A stretch of DNA of 64,000 nt from Bact-19 sp038319215. GTDB taxonomy: Bacteria > Bacteroidota > Bacteroidia > Bacteroidales > ML635J-15. Below the pieces are notes generated by a model. That model did not search any database. It was not told the DNA's origin and saw nothing but the letters and a program-made list of their open reading frames with translations. Below are positions 41,101-48,112 of this stretch, in pieces. The stretch covers positions 1 through 64,000 of the forward strand of contig JBBQCZ010000001.1 in the NCBI GenBank assembly GCA_038319215.1, in the 5' to 3' direction. A program made the translations under genes and the position numbers. Numbering within the stretch: the stretch's first letter is position 1; every line of letters begins with the position of its first letter.

Positions 41101-41902
41101 AATCAAATTCCAAAACGGCAGCATCATGTGTTTGCATACCAACGATTCCTGTTAAATCGGAATCCCCTGATTGGTGTAAGTTCGTTCCTTCAGATCCTGT
41201 GTCGTTGGGGCCTTCAACATTTGTTACTCTTCCGGTGCTCATTACTATACCATTAGCAAAACTTAAGCCTGGGATTCCATTGTCAAAATATCCGATACTT
41301 TGTAAACTACCAGAATATGTTACATTTTGTGCCTCTACACAACCAGATATAAGAATATCTTGAACAAGTTGTTGTGGTGTATATGTGCTAATGTCGATTG
41401 TTGGCACTTTAATGTTGCCGTAACCAGCAAATTGATTTATTTTCAAATGTGCCAAAAAAGCAGATTCGATTGGAAGAACCCATAATTGTACTATAACTTT
41501 TTTATTTGAGATACTTTCATCAAAAAATTTAACTTGAAGTAAATCTGTATTAAAGTCTGAATAGTATATTTCTGTATAATGTCCATCCTCTTCTAAAAAT
41601 AAGCTAATTCCACCACCAATTGTAATGCGAAAATCAAAATCAAGAATTACCCCGCCATTATTATTTGCATTAAATTCAAAAAAACAATTATTTGGGTTGT
41701 ATAAACGTGTGTTGGAAGGCGTTGTGATTGCTTCACAATTTTCTGGCAAGATGTTTACTAAATAATAATCGTCATTGTTCGAGTATTCAAAAAAAGTAGG
41801 AGAGAGGCGATTCTTACTTAAATTTATACTCTGAGCTATTCCTGAATAAGAAAAAACTAGAAAAAGTAATAACGGAATATTGTATCGTAGATGTTTTATC
41901 AT
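29138..41902 (-). CDS. 4254-aa T9SS type B repeat adhesin (anchor-L, 36 WSG repeats, SprB repeats)
   Basis: One uninterrupted frame of 12.8 kb. It has a signal peptide (residues 1-23), choice-of-anchor L (about 177-400, SEEYEEFVGQ), Calx-beta-like (about 417-507, FARSD, GAETVIINVF) and Ig/PKD-like Cys-rich units (about 508-817). About 36 tandem 76-aa repeats follow (about 820-3550), then eight SprB repeats (about 3552-4167). The type B gliding-associated sorting domain (about 4168-4254) has FSPNGDGYNDVW, YNRWGQLLYE and WDGTYNGK. The first 817 residues correspond in layout to the first 815 of the cassette A protein; the difference in length is almost all repeat number. It is likely an exported, surface-exposed filamentous adhesin. 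Its start overlaps the stop of its partner gene by ATGA (41899-41902), implying translational coupling. Confidence 0.9.
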   Translation of the reverse strand: MIKHLRYNIPLLLFLVFSYSGIAQSINLSKNRLSPTFFEYSNNDDYYLVNILPENCEAITTPSNTRLYNPNNCFFEFNANNNGGVILDFDFRITIGGGISLFLEEDGHYTEIYYSDFNTDLLQVKFFDESISNKKVIVQLWVLPIESAFLAHLKINQFAGYGNIKVPTIDISTYTPQQLVQDILISGCVEAQNVTYSGSLQSIGYFDNGIPGLSFANGIVMSTGRVTNVEGPNDTGSEGTNLHQSGDSDLTGIVGMQTHDAAVLEFDFIPASNVVSFEYVFGSEEYEEFVGQGFNDIFGFFVSGGPEAFSNINIARIPVVGSPVSINNVNQTTNSAYYINNDGGLHIQFDGMTVTLTAFLNVTQCETYHMKLAVADVGDGIYDSGVFLKAGSFSSGASVELQNYDTWGLENTVYEGCTNQIVFARSDASNLTNPMPVVITVGGTATNGTDYTTINNNYTIPAGQESITVNLNAVADGITEGAETVIINVFNGCPCSVQTASDTITILDQIIFTPTLTNNGPKCQGESVLLSLNLVPLPDTVRIEWSNGVIGPSQIIVSPSATTTYTATIFYPCSSQTISTTVTVKPAPVATASNDGPYCVGDPIHLFSTGGGTYRWRGPSSYLTLQQNPTINNAQLNNGGTYRVTVTGANGCTAVASTYVAVYPLPNLVLNANTPFCEGDPISFVIDTFPDYFYWGPNSWNSVDSFPIIPNSAEIHEGWYYTIVTDTNACRAIDSVFIEVNPSPVANGWSNSPICEGGTIQLFSSGGPSYSWTGPAGFTSTDQNTTINNATPANSGNYTITVINIFNCPDSFTVNYVVTPAPDAGFTNPSPLCFTSADLTLVPVIAGGTWSGTGIMNPATGLFSPSTAGIGSHTVDYTVTVNGCVGTHSEIIVIDTLPIISIDPAGPFCVLNSPVNLSTTTPGGIWSGTGITDAANGTFDPAIAGAGNHTITYTLVNGGCSDSDNISILVFAIADATITASGPFCETGPSVTLTAVTPGGTWSGIGITDPITGTFDPAVAGIGTYTITYDVSIGSCIDTDTENFVVDFNPNTTISPAGPFCANNSAVNLTAATAGGTWSGTGITNAVLGTFNPTTAGSGNHIITYQIINGGCTSTDTETIHVDANVNATITAAGPFCVTGASVTLTSVSLGGIWSGTGITNPATGTFDPAIAGVGIHTITYSVTNGMCSDTDTENFVVSFYPNSTITPAGPFCANNSAVNLTAATGGGTWSGTGITNAVLGTFNPTTAGSGNHIITYQIINGGCTSTDTETIHVDANVNATITAAGPFCETGLSVILAAATPGGTWSGTGITDPIFGIFNPAIAGVGIHTITYTVTNGTCSDTDTENIIVSLFTTANINSAGPFCESNSAVNLTAVTGGGTWSGTGITNAALGTFNPIISGAGNFIITYQIINGGCTSTDTETIHVDASVNATITPAGPYCQTGLSVILSAVTPGGTWSGTGITDPIIGIFNPAIAGVGTHTITYTVTNGTCSDTDTENIVVSLFTSATITPAGPFCESGAPINLAAATVGGVWSGTGITNAALGTFDPSVAGVGDFLITYQIINGGCSNSDTENIHVDAAVDATITASGPFCVTNGAVNLTAVDAGGTWSGTGITNAALGTFNPATAGVGIHTITYTISNGSCLDTDTENIVVSSFPNSTINPAGPFCETGLPVNLTSVTGGGTWSGTGITNAATGTFNPVVAGAGDFLITYQIINGGCTSSDTETIHVDISVDATITAAGPFCETNPAVNLTAVDAGGIWSGTGITNAVNGTFDPAVANPGVHTITYTVTNGACSDTDTELLTVYLYPNSDWFIIGPFCETDAAVNILPVTSGGTFSGTGITNAATGTFNPATAGSGTHNITYTIVNGACTSVTTKPVLVYSSVDATISAAGPFCQTNPAVNLIAADLGGTWAGTGITNPATGSFDPAVAGPGVHNITYTISNGNCSDSDNELILVYLNPNADFVDAGPFCENGAAVNLVSVNPGGTWSGTGITNAALGTFNPAVAGPGVHNISYTIINVACTAVVTKPITVNDAVDATITLAGPFCQNQAATNLVAADPGGTWSGTGITNPATGLFNPAIAGPGIHAITYSIVNGACSDNDIANIIVNIYPNSTINAVGPLCQSAATINLTAASGGGTWSGTGITNAALGTFNPSVAGSGNHTITYTIVNGACTSISTTVIHVDASVNATITPVAPVCVFNAAFNLTAVSLGGVWSGTGITNAGLGTFDPTIAGPGIHTITYTVSNGTCLSTDTENINVSASPNPTIFAVGPFCADAAALNLTAVTAGGTWSGTGITNALLGTFNPGVANGGDHIITYTVSLGACTNSDTETIHVDADVDATITPAGPFCQFDPSLNLTAVSPSGTWSGTGITNTSTGTFDPSVAGVGIHNITYNIVNGLCSDSDNINITINIAPDGTINDPGIFCSADPAVNLTSVTPGGTWSGSGITNAALGTFNPAVAIDGENIVTYTISNGFCTTIASISIFVYFNVVDATISSTGPYCIDAGIITLNAATPGGTWSGTGITNAATGSFDPGVAGPGNHLITYNVGSVACFDTDTQLIHVDDSLSATITHVAPVCQSASAFNFVAATAGGTWSGIGITNAALGTFNPVIAGVGSYIITYTISQGSCTNTDSFTIQVDAAVNATISPAGPFCNNQPIQNLTAVSPGGTWSGTGIVNTVTGLFHPGVAGGGNHIITYNVSNGACSAMDTETIHVDVFPNTAISPVGPFCETAAALNLNAASIGGTWSGNGITDPVAGTFNPAVAGGGNHTITYTITNGTCLSTSNRVIQVDDFYDATITPAGPFCNTQPAQNLVAASTGGTWSGTGITDVIAGTFHPGISGPGDFVITYSTSNGLCSDIDNISIHVDEFFDATITPAGPFCENALAVILTAANPGGLWSGTGVIVPGTGSFNPATAGAGDHIITYAINNGACSSSDTETIHIDALLNATITPAGPFCQNAAAVNLTAATASGSWSGTGITNAAIGTFNPAVAGAGNHIVTYQLINGMCTSSDTETIHVDIFPNTTLASYGPYCETAAAVNLVEPSIGGTWTGNGITNAATGIFNPFVAGDGSHLITYSIVNGACTSVGTTNIQVDSAVNATITPAGPFCNNDPSVFLTAANLGGTWSGTGIVSAATGLFNPVVAGAGTHNIQYTVTNGLCTDTDIIPIVVEQAPNTTIITTGPFCENAGNQVFTAVDAGGDWTGDGIDITGNFDPALAGLGTHTITYTISTGACLSSSQIDILVDEFFDASITSNGPFCFMDDPIQLNATNLGGTWSGTGVDAAGLFSPDIAGVGNHNITYTIVNGACTDSDSRIFVVNDNPDATITDILPICISIPPFDFVSATSGGTWSGTGITDALTGTFDPRASGDGTFTIYYTVTVLGCSSIDSTSITVNPLPVVTITGLDADYCLNEAVVVLTLSPLGGILTGNGISGTTFTPSLAGPGNHHIVYSFSDINTCSDSATFDLVVYDLPVVSISGIDPYYCLLDAAVNPVLLPAGGVFEGTGVLGYSFDPQLAGPGNYDLIYHFTDFNSCTDTARVNTTVLDSPDVEFDFAEPLCYSFSDASITTTVSGGLAPYTYLWGDVAGSTTPGLNNISAGMYYLTVTDANLCTKIDSIEVTQPEELIVQITNQINAGCYGYSDGSALAETTGGTPDYTYLWDDTAGTVTELVENLAIGDYSVVVTDLNACTATAAITITQPDTLSLNFINIENVACYSESNGSIGVEVFGGTLDYSAEWNDSESTIGFSVSNLAVGFYAVTITDANNCQISDSLEITQPDPIYYLADVSDVICSEQTGSISIATFGGVAPYHYLWSTGETIPIISNKPAGTYLLTITDSNDCTLLTSIVIGTTGINHAEITQTAFNLCFKDELASLFAHSDNGASVGTYLWSNFATDSVISNLGAGQYSVTITDDWGCVGIDTIIVTEPDELSLSITSVNIKCRGDLSGHASINVTGGTTPYFPLWQNGDQTLFSNTLPAGQIWVTVTDVNGCNDSISTIITQPATTLSLDVNVSQITCYGASDGSINSFAIDGTPPYFYNWNLHGLYLTDPTIRNLDIGLYSLTITDNNNCAVDTSITIVQPNPLSALFVTGNPSCDGNHDGYIQMAGIGGTLPYSYLYLNDIPVSYIIDSLYEGDYFIIIKDSNNCDFTAGPITLVDNDIDCLHYPVAFSPNGDGYNDVWFIENINLYPKSVVQIYNRWGQLLYEEKGIDGFWDGTYNGKPVPTGAYIYMIILNNDEKTRTGTLTVIR
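29400..31245 (-). repeat. Eight SprB-type repeats (coding)
   Basis: Eight units of about 76 aa have the SprB pattern (C-Y-G-x-S-D-G-S, GG-T-P-x-Y-x-Y-x-W, AG-x-Y-x-L-T-I-T-D-x-N-x-C, I-T-Q-P-x-x-L). They lie between the WSG array and the type B sorting domain. The number equals that in the cassette A protein. Confidence 0.75.
31246..39439 (-). repeat. ~36 tandem 228-bp (76-aa) WSG repeats (coding)
   Basis: About 8.2 kb encodes 34 clear and two more divergent (nearest the SprB part) units. The consensus runs: ATITPAGPFC, then VNLTA, GGTWSGTGITN, GTFNPAVAG-x-G, HTITYT, NG-x-C-(S/T)-x-(S/T)DTE and I-x-V-(D/S). Each unit I could read has exactly two cysteines, near positions 11 and 62. Units about 4-13 alternate between two subtypes, one ending CTSTDTETIHVD and one ending CSDTDTENIVVS, giving a 152-aa (456-bp) higher-order period. 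Confidence 0.88.
38073..38756 (-). repeat. Near-identical repeat units 456 bp apart
   Basis: Units at 38529-38756 and 38073-38300 differ by about seven bases in roughly 215 when compared by eye. They are exactly 456 bp (two units) apart, with the more divergent unit 38301-38528 between them. The neighbouring units at about 37389 and 37845 are similar at the same offset. This points to recent duplication of two-unit blocks. Confidence 0.8.
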
Positions 41903-44900
41903 AGCTTTATAAAATTCATTTTGAATGTTTCTTTTTCACTTTCAGCAATAACAAAATATAAACCTGCTGATAGGTCCGAAATTGAAATTTGACACTTTGA
42001 GTTCTTATCTTTTACCATTGTCTGGCTATATATACGTCCGTCAATGCCACATATTGTAATTTTATTGAATGTCAATTCTGCTGATTCCACAAAAATAATG
42101 TCATCTGCAGGATTTGGATAAACATTGACTTGTGCTGATGAAAGAACTTGGGCCATTGTTGTTAGAGCAATATATATAGAGTCTTCAATATTACAATATG
42201 ATGATTCGGTATTAAGATAAACCCAACCCTCATTAAAAACGTCAAAGGATGAAGATCCAACTTCTCCATTCCAGAAATAGAATAGTGTTTGTGAGTATTC
42301 TGATGGCGTAAAAATTGCCGTTGTTGAGATTCCATACGGAAACTCTGTTGCATAAATAGTGTCATTTATTGCTTGTGGAAACACGTTTTGATGTGTTACG
42401 GTTATATAGTTTATTAGAGTTTCGTTATCCGCAATATTTGGTTCTCCTGCAAGTGTAACTATTGTTTTCACAATAAAGGTTCCATTACTACCAAAGAAAA
42501 GAGGGTCTGAAAAACTTCCAACAAGTGTTTGATCAATTTCGAGATTTGAATCTAAAGTTATACTTTTTGTAAATGCCATCATACCCACAGGATATTCCAA
42601 AATAATAGAAATTTCTGTTCCAGCAATAATACTGGCTTCCCCATTATTTAAAATTGAATATGGAACAAATACTGGTGTGGCACCATCTTCGCATATAATA
42701 ATATCGTCTATGCTGTTATTAACAATATTTTGAACAGCAAAAAAGTCAATAATAAAAGTTTGAGTTGTTCCCTCAACTAGCATTGCATCTAGTCCAGTAA
42801 ATGCGCTACTTTCAAATCTAATAATCAGATTGCTTATGTCGGTTACGTGTTCAATTGCAGCTCCAGTAAGTGTAATTACGGCTGTATTCGCACCTGTAAC
42901 ATTAACTTCCACTAATAAACCGGCAGGAAGATTTTCCACATTAAAATCACTTCCTTCGGATAGTAAGCCTGTTGTAGCAAATGTTTCATTATATAATTCT
43001 AGATTTATACCGTTTGAAATACTTCCATCGTTTAACAGGCTTTCGGTGAATATATTACTAGTTGTTGCTAAAGCCATTGTTTGAACAAATGATAAATTGA
43101 AATATTGAAGTTTTCCAACAAATAAATTATTATCATCAACTAGCCTCAATTTCCAAATGCCATTTAAATCTGCCCCTGTGTTAAAACTGTTTATATTTTC
43201 GATTGCAGAATAATTTCCATTAAAAGGTGCTGTTCCCGAAATAATACTTCCATCAATAGGATGAAGAGAAAGAATAGTCTTAAATGAACAAGACCCACCA
43301 ACATCGCCAAAGTTATCATCAATTCCTCCGATATCCTCAATTAGTGTAACAACAACTCCATCTGGAGACTCTAAATACATATCGATATCTCCATCATAGG
43401 GGTGTTCAATTACAAAAGAAACAGATTCAAGATTATAATGAGTATACGGGTCGGTTGGTGTTAAACCAGAAACTTCGAAATTAACTATTGTAAAAGAATT
43501 ATCGGGTATATCTAGATTTAATCCACACATGTCTAAACCTAATGGAGCCGCTAGGGTTGTAAAGCTAACAGGACCTGTTGCATTACTAAGTCCAGAAACA
43601 TCACAATCTGAATAAATATAAACATCGTATGAAGTAGATGAAGCAAGGAAATCTAATAAATAGTTAAGAGAGGTTATTGCATTTACAAATGTTCCTGTTC
43701 CAGGTGTAAATCCAGATATTCCATACTCAATATTCCACATTGTTTCTGTATTGCCTGCTTGCCAAACAATATTGCATGAGTTGTATGACAATTGTGAGTA
43801 GCTAGGATTAACTGGAGGATAACACCCAGGTTCGCTGCAGCTAGCGTTAAAAGAATATAAAATTGTTTGATCGGGAAGTGAGCCAAGAGACTCAAATTCA
43901 CGAGAACAAATAAACACATCATAAGGTGAATACACAGAAAAAGCACATTCATTTGCGAAGCTTCCCTGATTAAGCACTATTTCAATATCTGCTCCTGTGC
44001 AGATGAACACTTCGTATTCTGAAGAATATCCAGATGGGATGCTTAGAGTATTTGTTAAATCTCCATTTTGAATGATTGCTAAACTTACATTACCCCAGCC
44101 ATCTCCCCAATAATCAGAAAGAGTAAAAGTATAGAAGCAACCATTTGCGCATGGGTAAGTAGTTCTAGTAACAGGTGTACTCCATTCCGAAAATCCATTA
44201 ATTGCTCCACAATAGGCTCTTATATAAAAGTCGTAAGACGTATTTTCGGATAAGCCAGTAATTGTTTGATCTGTTGTACTTATCGATGAAATAGTTGTTC
44301 CACTTCCCTGAACAAAGCCAGAGATTCCATATTCAATTTCGTAGAAAACAGCGCTTGTACTATTCCAAGTAAGGCTAACGGTATTTTCTGTATTGGCTGT
44401 AATAGATAGGTTGGTAACAGCAAGACAAGATGGCGGTGTGGTAAAACTCAATTTAGAACTAACAACACTTTCGCTACCACCACAGTTTGATTTAACATAA
44501 ACATCGTAATTTGTCTCCGAGTTGAGACCTGTTATTGTGTATGGATTTAGTCCTGTATTTACAATATTACCAAATCCTTGAGTAAATCCAGCTGTGCCGT
44601 ATTCAACAATCCAAGCGGTCTCTCCATTAACGGCGGTCCAACTTAAGATGGCAGATGTGGCGGTAATATTGGCAATATTTAAATCTATTGGCTCATAACA
44701 ATTTGCGGCATTTCTTATTTTTAAATCATCAACAAAAAGAGAATTTTGAAAGTTAGATTTATACTGGATTGCAATATACTTTGTATTAGAAGGAACATTG
44801 GAACTGAAGTATTTCCATGAGGTTGAAGCATCAGAAACATTGCTACTCCATGTAAAAGAACTAAGGGCATCGGTAGTTGAAGAAAAACCAATTGCGAATA

Positions 44901-45990
44901 CTTCGGTTCCAGAAGTGTTTTTTCTATATCTGAAACTTAATTGCATTTCTTGTGGAAAGTTGAATTCTCTACTAATCAAGTACTGAGTATAAGGAGCACC
45001 AACAAAATAACTGCTAAATTTTACTGAACGGCTGCCTTCAAAAGCAAATTGAGTACTGTGTGTAACTAGGTTTCCACTATTAGGACTTGGGTTCGCATAT
45101 TCAATTCGCCAACATGCAACTGGGGCTGTTGTATTTTCAAAGCCTTCGTGGTAGGGAAAAATATTCGCAACTGAACAAGTGGTAGAAAAGCTAAAAGGGC
45201 CAATCCAAGAACCATAAACAGGATTACAATAAGAACGAATATAAAACTCATAACTTTCATTAGCAACAAGACCAGTGAATGTGTAAGGATGAGTAGATGT
45301 ATTAACAATTGTTCCGCCTCCTTGTGTAAATCCTTGAATGCCATATTCAATTTGCCATTGACTTTCAGACCCACCATTAGTCCAATCTATTACAGCACCA
45401 GAGTTTGTGGTTTGAGTAATTGAAATATTTCCAGGATTTAAGCAGGAAGGTTGATTCACAACCTGAACGGCATCTAAGCAAATTCCTAAGCCATATCCTG
45501 ATTTTGCACTAAATCCGATATAAAAATCTGAAGACACTTCAGGTAACAAAATTGTGCGTTGAGTCCAATTCATTACTGCTGTAGTATATGATTGCAATAG
45601 TATCCAAGGACCAGCAGCCGAAGTTTTGTAGTAAATGTAAAGTTTATCCTGATCTGTATCAAATGGAATTTGAGTATGATAAAAACATAACACAGGATTC
45701 GATAATGCCGATAAATCTAATTGTGGACTAACTAAAATCGTTTGATTGTCGTCGTAATTGTCTGCTGAAAAAAATGCATTTTTTGATCCCGAATAAGCGG
45801 AAGAAGGCATTCCATAAGACCCGCCACTATAAGTTACCCAGTTAGCCGTAGCATTTACATACTGTTGAGACCACCCAGACGGTAATCCACTTGTTTCAAA
45901 TTCTTCCGTCCATGGAAATGTACTGATTTGTGCTTGAGATGCAACTACTGTTAATGTAAAAATCAGACATAGTAAGATGTTTTTCTTCAT
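41899..45990 (-). CDS. Choice-of-anchor J / Fn3 / P-domain surface protein, T9SS type A
   Basis: This 1363-aa exported protein has a signal peptide (1-20), anchor-J domain (about 22-185), Fn3 (about 190-275), a second anchor-J (about 280-435) and two Fn3 domains (about 440-620). A Cys-containing module with DYWGDGWGN (about 622-720) is followed by another Fn3 (about 725-812). A proprotein-convertase P-like beta-sandwich spans about 817-970 (HPYDGDIDMYLESPDG, GIWKLRLVDD). A CARDB/Ig-like region and a type A sorting domain (VNVYPNPADDIIFV to end) complete it. It is the cassette B counterpart of the 913-aa protein at 5072-7813; the extra modules account for the length difference. It ends in ATGA overlap with the giant adhesin, so the two are co-expressed. 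A weak minus-strand -7-like TATTTTCG lies at 46050-46057. Confidence 0.85.
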   Translation of the reverse strand: MKKNILLCLIFTLTVVASQAQISTFPWTEEFETSGLPSGWSQQYVNATANWVTYSGGSYGMPSSAYSGSKNAFFSADNYDDNQTILVSPQLDLSALSNPVLCFYHTQIPFDTDQDKLYIYYKTSAAGPWILLQSYTTAVMNWTQRTILLPEVSSDFYIGFSAKSGYGLGICLDAVQVVNQPSCLNPGNISITQTTNSGAVIDWTNGGSESQWQIEYGIQGFTQGGGTIVNTSTHPYTFTGLVANESYEFYIRSYCNPVYGSWIGPFSFSTTCSVANIFPYHEGFENTTAPVACWRIEYANPSPNSGNLVTHSTQFAFEGSRSVKFSSYFVGAPYTQYLISREFNFPQEMQLSFRYRKNTSGTEVFAIGFSSTTDALSSFTWSSNVSDASTSWKYFSSNVPSNTKYIAIQYKSNFQNSLFVDDLKIRNAANCYEPIDLNIANITATSAILSWTAVNGETAWIVEYGTAGFTQGFGNIVNTGLNPYTITGLNSETNYDVYVKSNCGGSESVVSSKLSFTTPPSCLAVTNLSITANTENTVSLTWNSTSAVFYEIEYGISGFVQGSGTTISSISTTDQTITGLSENTSYDFYIRAYCGAINGFSEWSTPVTRTTYPCANGCFYTFTLSDYWGDGWGNVSLAIIQNGDLTNTLSIPSGYSSEYEVFICTGADIEIVLNQGSFANECAFSVYSPYDVFICSREFESLGSLPDQTILYSFNASCSEPGCYPPVNPSYSQLSYNSCNIVWQAGNTETMWNIEYGISGFTPGTGTFVNAITSLNYLLDFLASSTSYDVYIYSDCDVSGLSNATGPVSFTTLAAPLGLDMCGLNLDIPDNSFTIVNFEVSGLTPTDPYTHYNLESVSFVIEHPYDGDIDMYLESPDGVVVTLIEDIGGIDDNFGDVGGSCSFKTILSLHPIDGSIISGTAPFNGNYSAIENINSFNTGADLNGIWKLRLVDDNNLFVGKLQYFNLSFVQTMALATTSNIFTESLLNDGSISNGINLELYNETFATTGLLSEGSDFNVENLPAGLLVEVNVTGANTAVITLTGAAIEHVTDISNLIIRFESSAFTGLDAMLVEGTTQTFIIDFFAVQNIVNNSIDDIIICEDGATPVFVPYSILNNGEASIIAGTEISIILEYPVGMMAFTKSITLDSNLEIDQTLVGSFSDPLFFGSNGTFIVKTIVTLAGEPNIADNETLINYITVTHQNVFPQAINDTIYATEFPYGISTTAIFTPSEYSQTLFYFWNGEVGSSSFDVFNEGWVYLNTESSYCNIEDSIYIALTTMAQVLSSAQVNVYPNPADDIIFVESAELTFNKITICGIDGRIYSQTMVKDKNSKCQISISDLSAGLYFVIAESEKETFKMNFIKL

Positions 45991-46097
45991 AATGAAAAAA
46001 TTAATGCATAAAGTTACTCAATTAATTTAAGTAATTTATTTTTAAGACGCGAAAATATACGTGTGGGTGGCTTTTTATAAGGATTGAATTGAAAATT

Positions 46098-46592
46098 TTA
46101 TTCCAACAGTGTTTTGATATTAGGAATATATTTAATTATTGCCGCAGAAAAGCTGTCAACATCTCCATCTAAATCACCAAATTTGGCACCACCACAATTG
46201 TACACTGTGCCATTTAATACTGTTTTTTCACCTTCAGTAATAGTAAATGATTTTGTTGTTCCTCCGGAGCATCCGTGATTGTCGGTTGTTTTATTAATAT
46301 TCTTTATTTCTGTTTCAGTAAATTTCTTGGTTAAAACCTTAAATTTTCTTTTATTCATTGTAAATGTTGTGTCTGCAAGGATATTTCCATACGAATTTAC
46401 AACAATTCGTATGTCATCTTTTGTGGCTGTAACAACATAGCTTCTGTGATATTTTGGCGCAACAGAGGCGTCTCCAAAAGCATATTCTATTTTGGTGATA
46501 TTCTCACCAGCATGTTTATTTATTGCGCAAGAATTTGCGAAAAGAAGAATTGATGCGGAAATAATAATTAGGTAAATTTTGTGGTTTTTCAT
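46098..46592 (-). CDS. Putative small lipoprotein
   Basis: The start is set at the ATG giving MKNHKIYLIIIS, because it directly precedes a signal peptide; a TTG start at 46625 would add 11 residues without sense. The 164-aa protein has a hydrophobic segment ending LFANSC, a plausible lipobox with Cys at about 22, so it is probably an envelope lipoprotein. The rest is mainly beta and shows an NHGCSGGTTKSF segment and a second cysteine at VYNCGG, which might form a disulfide. No family is recognised with confidence. It lies 29 bp after the O-antigen ligase-like gene on the same strand and may be the last gene of that group. Confidence 0.6.
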   Translation of the reverse strand: MKNHKIYLIIISASILLFANSCAINKHAGENITKIEYAFGDASVAPKYHRSYVVTATKDDIRIVVNSYGNILADTTFTMNKRKFKVLTKKFTETEIKNINKTTDNHGCSGGTTKSFTITEGEKTVLNGTVYNCGGAKFGDLDGDVDSFSAAIIKYIPNIKTLLE

Positions 46593-46621
46593 AGTGCTAA
46601 ATTGTTTATAAACAAATGTAA

Positions 46622-48112
46622 TCAATTTTCTGTATTGCCTTGTGTTGTTTCTGTTTTATCATCTATTTCTTTTTGCTTATTCTGTTTAATCAGATAAACA
46701 TCAATCGCGACTATAATAGCCGCAAAACCCCAAAATGGAACAGCTGCCTTGTCGGTGTCAAGAAAATTATTTAAAAACCCATGCATAAGATAGGTAGTTA
46801 GACCTGCAATGGTGGATGCGGTTATTACTTTTAAAGAATAGGAGTTTGCATTTCGATAGTTCTTTACCGCAGTATAAAAAATTATTATGGACATGAAAAT
46901 AAAGGATAACATACCAAAAATCCCAGATTCTGATAGCGCGCCCAAATATTCGCTGTGGGCGTTACCCATGTCGCCAGCATTTGTGCTAATTATAGTTTTT
47001 TCATAAGAAAATTGAAAAGGCGCATATTTAAACTGATATGTGCCAGGACCCCAGCCAAATATTGGTTTTTCTTTGAACATTCGATAAGCGCAGTTCCATC
47101 TATTTATTCGTTCTAAGTTTGATGCATCGGTAGCAACGTTACTTATCGATTCTAAATGTTCTTTCAAGTTGGTTGATGAATCTTGTTTGTTACTTTCAAG
47201 TGAGAAAAATATTTGATCCTGGAAAGCAAAAAACATACCTGCCACAATTACAATTCCTGCAATAACAAGCTTGTAGTTAATTTTTAATCTCAAAATCGTA
47301 TATACACCTAGTGCTCCAAATAAACTTACCCAAGCTGCTCGGGTGTATGACATAATAATAGCAACCACAAAATATGAAAGTACAATACCTGCAACTATTC
47401 TTAGTTTTGAACTTAGTTCTTTATTAAAAACAAAACCAATAATTACTGGAATAAACATCGCCAACAAGGCTCCGTATGATGTGTGGTCGTTATAAAATGG
47501 ACTCATAACATAATTTGCAGAACTTTGACTAAAACCATGTCCTGCATGCTTTATGAGGGTAAACGTAATTACTCCACAAAATGGAATAATATACATCCAA
47601 AAAAACTTATTTATATTCTTTTCTTTTCTAAATACTTGAGATAATAAAAAGAAAAATGGAACGATAAACCAAAGTGAAGCTATTAAATATTTAATGGAGA
47701 CTAATGGCATTGTACTCGTAAAAACGGTTACTAATTTCCATCCCAAATAAAAATAAATTGAAATTGAAATTGGATGTCTAGCAATAGACTTGTCAAAATC
47801 TCTGTCTTTTAGCTGCTTTAATAGAAATATTAATAAAATACCGACAAATATTGGTTCTGTTGGTAGGTCAATATTAAAATCTAAGCCTGGATAAAATGTT
47901 GCTAGTGGAACAGAAAATGGTACTAAGAAAACTGCCAATAATAAAACCTTATCTAAGGCGAAGAACATCGCAAAAAACAATATTATTGCTAATGGTACTA
48001 AATTAAAAAGGAAACTCTCTTCTTTAATTATCACATAAGAATTTGTAACAATAAAAAGAAAGGCCAAAGCATAAAAAGCTATAACTTTATATTTAGCTTC
48101 GGGGATTGTCAT
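46622..48112 (-). CDS. O-antigen ligase/polymerase family membrane protein (Wzy_C)
   Basis: This 496-aa integral membrane protein has about 11-12 hydrophobic segments and the large loop and motifs of the O-antigen ligase (WaaL/Wzy) family: SYTRAAWVSLFG before the loop, GWGPGTYQ in it, and HSEYLGALSESGIFGM at the start of the C-terminal block. Such enzymes transfer or polymerise undecaprenyl-linked glycans on the periplasmic face; ligase cannot be told from polymerase by sequence. A soluble tail of about 30 charged residues follows. Its start overlaps the stop of the Wzz-like gene by ATGA (48109-48112), so the two are translationally coupled and probably act on the same glycan. No glycosyltransferase is present nearby. 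Confidence 0.88.
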   Translation of the reverse strand: MTIPEAKYKVIAFYALAFLFIVTNSYVIIKEESFLFNLVPLAIILFFAMFFALDKVLLLAVFLVPFSVPLATFYPGLDFNIDLPTEPIFVGILLIFLLKQLKDRDFDKSIARHPISISIYFYLGWKLVTVFTSTMPLVSIKYLIASLWFIVPFFFLLSQVFRKEKNINKFFWMYIIPFCGVITFTLIKHAGHGFSQSSANYVMSPFYNDHTSYGALLAMFIPVIIGFVFNKELSSKLRIVAGIVLSYFVVAIIMSYTRAAWVSLFGALGVYTILRLKINYKLVIAGIVIVAGMFFAFQDQIFFSLESNKQDSSTNLKEHLESISNVATDASNLERINRWNCAYRMFKEKPIFGWGPGTYQFKYAPFQFSYEKTIISTNAGDMGNAHSEYLGALSESGIFGMLSFIFMSIIIFYTAVKNYRNANSYSLKVITASTIAGLTTYLMHGFLNNFLDTDKAAVPFWGFAAIIVAIDVYLIKQNKQKEIDDKTETTQGNTEN

